Shown here: positions 5,774-7,507 of the stretch, piece after piece
Numbering within the stretch: position 1 is the first letter of the stretch
Layout of the letters: the number at the start of each line of letters is the position of its first letter
Assembly: GCA_001557035.1 (NCBI GenBank)
Contig: LSKJ01000869.1
Span: forward strand, 1-7,507
Direction of reading: 5' to 3'
DNA from: Rhodospirillaceae bacterium CCH5-H10
GTDB taxonomy: Bacteria > Pseudomonadota > Alphaproteobacteria > Reyranellales > Reyranellaceae
DNA: 7,507 bases
Program-made: the position numbers and the translations under genes
The notes under the pieces: model-generated
Databases searched by the model: none
Told to the model about the DNA's origin: nothing
Seen by the model: only the letters and a program-made list of their open reading frames with translations

Positions 5774-6499
5774 ATGGCCTCGACCGCGCTCTATCAGCAG
5801 GTCGAAGACTACATCGTGCGCCATATCCAGGACGGCACTTGGCCGCCCGGCCATCGGCTGCCGTCGGAGCATGAGCTCGTGAGCCGGTTCGGCATGTCGC
5901 GCATGACGGTGAACCGCGCGCTGCGCGACCTCGTCCAGCAGGGACGCATCGTGCGGGTGGCCGGCGTCGGCAGCTTCGTGGCGGAGGAAAAGCCCCAATC
6001 GACCCTGCTGCACATCGCCAGCATCGCCCGCGAGGTGCGCCAGCGCGGGCACGACTATCGCTGCGCCCTCCTCGGCGCCGGGCGGGAGGCGGCGCCGGGC
6101 GATATCGCGGCCTGGCTCGGCCTCCGCTCGGGGCAATCGGTCTTCCATACGGTGTGCCTTCACCTCGAGAACGAGGTGCCGGTCCAGTTCGAGGACCGCT
6201 ACGTCAACCCGCAGGTGGCGCCGGACTTCCTCGACCAGGATTTCAGTACCCTTCCACCCGGCGAATACCTCGTTCAGAACATACCGTTCGACGAGATCGA
6301 GCATGTCGTCGACGCGGTTCTGCCGACCCCCGAGCAGGCAAGCCACCTCCAGATCGAGGCATCCGAACCCTGCCTGATGCTGACGCGGCGCACATGGACG
6401 CGCGCGGTGCCGGTCACGATGGTGCGCTGTTTGCACCCGTCTTCACGCTACCGGCTTGGCTGCCGCTTCGATGCGGTCGGAAATCAGCGACTGGGTTGA
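5774..6499 (+). CDS. GntR-family transcriptional repressor, HutC subfamily
   Basis: The 241-residue protein has an N-terminal winged helix-turn-helix (about 5-70; PPGHRLPSEHELVSRFGMSRMTVNRALRDL with wing GRIVRVAGVGSFVAE) and a C-terminal UTRA ligand domain (about 88-232). Several stretches match the histidine-utilisation repressor HutC closely: SIAREVRQRGH (83-93), FEDRYVNPQVAPDFLDQDFS (139-158), EHVVDAV (176-182) and LHPSSRYRLGCRF (220-232). HutC itself responds to urocanate, but no hut gene is present here, so the effector is more likely a substrate or intermediate of this locus. The gene is last in the dioxygenase-importer operon, 7 bp after the ATPase, with GAGGGA as ribosome site. A matching operator lies between the two divergent units, suggesting control of both and feedback on itself. 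Confidence 0.9.
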   Translation: MASTALYQQVEDYIVRHIQDGTWPPGHRLPSEHELVSRFGMSRMTVNRALRDLVQQGRIVRVAGVGSFVAEEKPQSTLLHIASIAREVRQRGHDYRCALLGAGREAAPGDIAAWLGLRSGQSVFHTVCLHLENEVPVQFEDRYVNPQVAPDFLDQDFSTLPPGEYLVQNIPFDEIEHVVDAVLPTPEQASHLQIEASEPCLMLTRRTWTRAVPVTMVRCLHPSSRYRLGCRFDAVGNQRLG

Positions 6500-6645
6500 A
6501 GCGCCTTGGCGTCGGTCAAAGCCGCCCAGGAACGGGACGCTTGCTGCGCCCAGAGCGCCCGCTTCATCGCGGCTTCCAGCCGCTCGCGGGCGGCCTTCTC
6601 GGAAGGTTCGACCAGGTCGTCAGGATGGAGATGATCACGGGGCAT
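6484..6645 (-). CDS. Possible small hypothetical protein downstream of the DUF1028 gene
   Basis: An ATG at 6643-6645 opens 53 codons ending at 6484. The peptide is hydrophilic and probably helical, with EKAARERLEAAMKRALWAQQ in its middle, and the codons carry GC-rich third positions like the neighbouring genes. It follows the DUF1028 gene on the same strand after 43 bp and its end overlaps the 3' end of the gntR gene by 16 bp. A GTG at 6681 could extend it by 12 residues, but that extension has poorer codon bias. No clear ribosome site precedes either start. I do not recognise a family; it may be a chance frame in the 189-bp convergent gap. Confidence 0.35.
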   Translation of the reverse strand: MPRDHLHPDDLVEPSEKAARERLEAAMKRALWAQQASRSWAALTDAKALQPSR

Positions 6646-6688
6646 GACGAGCAAACGCCACGGCCCGCCAAAAAGTTGCACCCGGCGA

Positions 6689-7369
6689 TCAGGTCGCCTT
6701 GAGTTTCATGCCGGGCGGCGGCACGGCCGCTTCCGGATTGACGGCGCGGATCACATAGGCCTCGGCTTCAGGCTCGTACTTCGCCCAGAGGCGGGCCAGC
6801 TCGGCGATGGGCTGAGCATGGTCGTCGGCGCGCAGGTCGACATAGGGAAAGGATTCGCGGTCGACGATCAACAGCGCCGCCGAGGTCACCGGCTGGTACT
6901 CGCCACCGGCCGCCTCGCCCGCCGCGAGCGCATCGAGCAGGCGGTGCGCCAGCGGCTGGTCGAGCGAGGCCTCGAAGGCGCTGACCATGGCCTGCGGCAG
7001 GGTCGCGGAGCGCACGATGTTGGCGATGGACGCGCAATCCTTGCCCTGCGCCTCGCCGCGCTCGGCGCGGACGTTGGCGCCGGAATAGACGGCGGTGCGG
7101 CCGGCCGCATCGATCAGTGCCATTTGCCGCCAGTGACGATGCGGGGTCGCCGCCACCACGGCCTGCATCGCCTCCGGCGCCGAGAAGCCATGAGCCAGGA
7201 GATCGATCGCCAACGGCCCCAGCCGCGGATCGGTGCGATGCTGCGTCAGCGCCGCGCCAATGCCTGCCCGCGCATGCGAGCAGCGCGACCCGACCGAGAT
7301 CGACGAGGTGGTGACGACCGCGCCCAGCATCCCGGTGCGGGCGCAGCGTCCGACGAGCGAGAAGGTCAT
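6689..7369 (-). CDS. DUF1028 family protein (putative Ntn-hydrolase)
   Basis: The 226-residue cytoplasmic protein starts MTFSLVGRCARTGMLGAVV, the standard DUF1028 opening. It continues with ARAGIGAALTQHRTDPRLGP (33-52), LIDAAGRTAVYSG (85-97), IANIVRS (115-121), LLDALAAGEAAGGEYQPVTSAALLIVD (144-170) and YVDLRADDHAQPIAEL (176-191), which together trace the whole family. DUF1028 proteins are thought to adopt an N-terminal-nucleophile hydrolase-like fold, with Thr2 or a nearby residue as possible nucleophile; the reaction is not established. About 20 extra residues follow the conserved part. The ATG at 7369 has GGGGA upstream at suitable distance. It converges on the gntR gene and is preceded by palindromic repeats, so membership in the catabolic locus is uncertain. 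Confidence 0.85.
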   Translation of the reverse strand: MTFSLVGRCARTGMLGAVVTTSSISVGSRCSHARAGIGAALTQHRTDPRLGPLAIDLLAHGFSAPEAMQAVVAATPHRHWRQMALIDAAGRTAVYSGANVRAERGEAQGKDCASIANIVRSATLPQAMVSAFEASLDQPLAHRLLDALAAGEAAGGEYQPVTSAALLIVDRESFPYVDLRADDHAQPIAELARLWAKYEPEAEAYVIRAVNPEAAVPPPGMKLKAT

Positions 7370-7390
7370 GTCAGCATCCCCATTCTTTCA

Positions 7391-7413
7391 CCTCCCCCGT
7401 CATACGGGGGAGG
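7391..7413. repeat. Palindromic repeat, second copy of the cctccccc/gggggagg family
   Basis: cctcccccgt (7391-7400) pairs perfectly with acgggggagg (7404-7413) around a three-base loop. The arms match those of the hairpin at 4129-4150, so this is a dispersed repeat. It lies 21 bp upstream of the DUF1028 start and would sit in that gene's leader or promoter. Confidence 0.8.
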
Positions 7414-7507
7414 CCGGGAGGGGGAAAGCAACGCGATGAACTTTGCGGAGAGGGACGTCACGGCTGTAGCTTTCCCCCTCCGGCCCTGCGGGCCACCTCC
7501 CCCGTAT
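7412..7507. repeat. Composite inverted repeat reaching the window edge
   Basis: The arm ggccgggagggggaaagc (7412-7429) is matched, with one base missing, by its reverse complement at 7469-7485. A further small hairpin (ggccc 7482-7486, gggcc 7490-7494) and a truncated acctcccccgtat (7495-7507) follow. Together with 7391-7413 this looks like two copies of one mosaic palindromic element facing each other across about 39 bp; the right copy has an extra GC hairpin. No gene is seen in this stretch. Confidence 0.65.

Overview
The window looks like chromosomal DNA of a GC-rich alphaproteobacterium. The base composition is high-GC with GC-biased third codon positions, the proteins have the flavour of Rhizobiales/Rhodospirillales-type soil bacteria, and short GC-rich palindromic repeats of the 'cctccccc...gggggagg' kind sit between genes. 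The genus cannot be fixed from the sequence alone.

Layout: (1) Positions 1-123 hold the last 40 codons of a plus-strand gene that reads like the C-terminus of dihydroxy-acid dehydratase (IlvD). (2) A palindromic repeat at 127-203 lies between this gene and a convergent minus-strand unit. (3) The minus-strand unit, read from right to left, is a class II aldolase/adducin-family gene (2161-1370), a strong hairpin (1339-1303), then a RutA-type FMN-dependent monooxygenase (1290-208). (4) A 165-bp divergent control region (2162-2326) carries a HutC/GntR-type operator. (5) The plus-strand operon contains a PhyH-type Fe(II)/2-oxoglutarate dioxygenase (2327-3139), then a complete Tau/Ssu/NMT1-type ABC importer: substrate-binding protein (3163-4116), permease (4211-4987) and ATPase (4984-5766). 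It ends with a HutC-family GntR repressor (5774-6499). A double hairpin repeat separates the binding-protein gene from the permease gene. (6) On the minus strand, converging on the operon, are a DUF1028 gene (7369-6689) and possibly a 53-codon ORF after it (6645-6484). (7) The right edge (7391-7507) holds more palindromic repeats of the same family.

How the parts may work together (inference): the two divergent units look like one regulated catabolic locus. The importer would bring in a small, probably nitrogen-containing or otherwise polar organic compound. The dioxygenase and the RutA-type monooxygenase would oxidise it, possibly opening a ring, and the class II aldolase would cleave or process a hydroxylated product. 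The HutC-type repressor, encoded last in the plus operon, would act at the single GTATAGAC-core operator between the two units and lift repression when substrate or an intermediate is present. None of the other Rut-pathway genes (rutB-rutG) and no hut genes are in the window. The substrate may therefore differ from both uracil and histidine, and this combination of genes is the most interesting content here.
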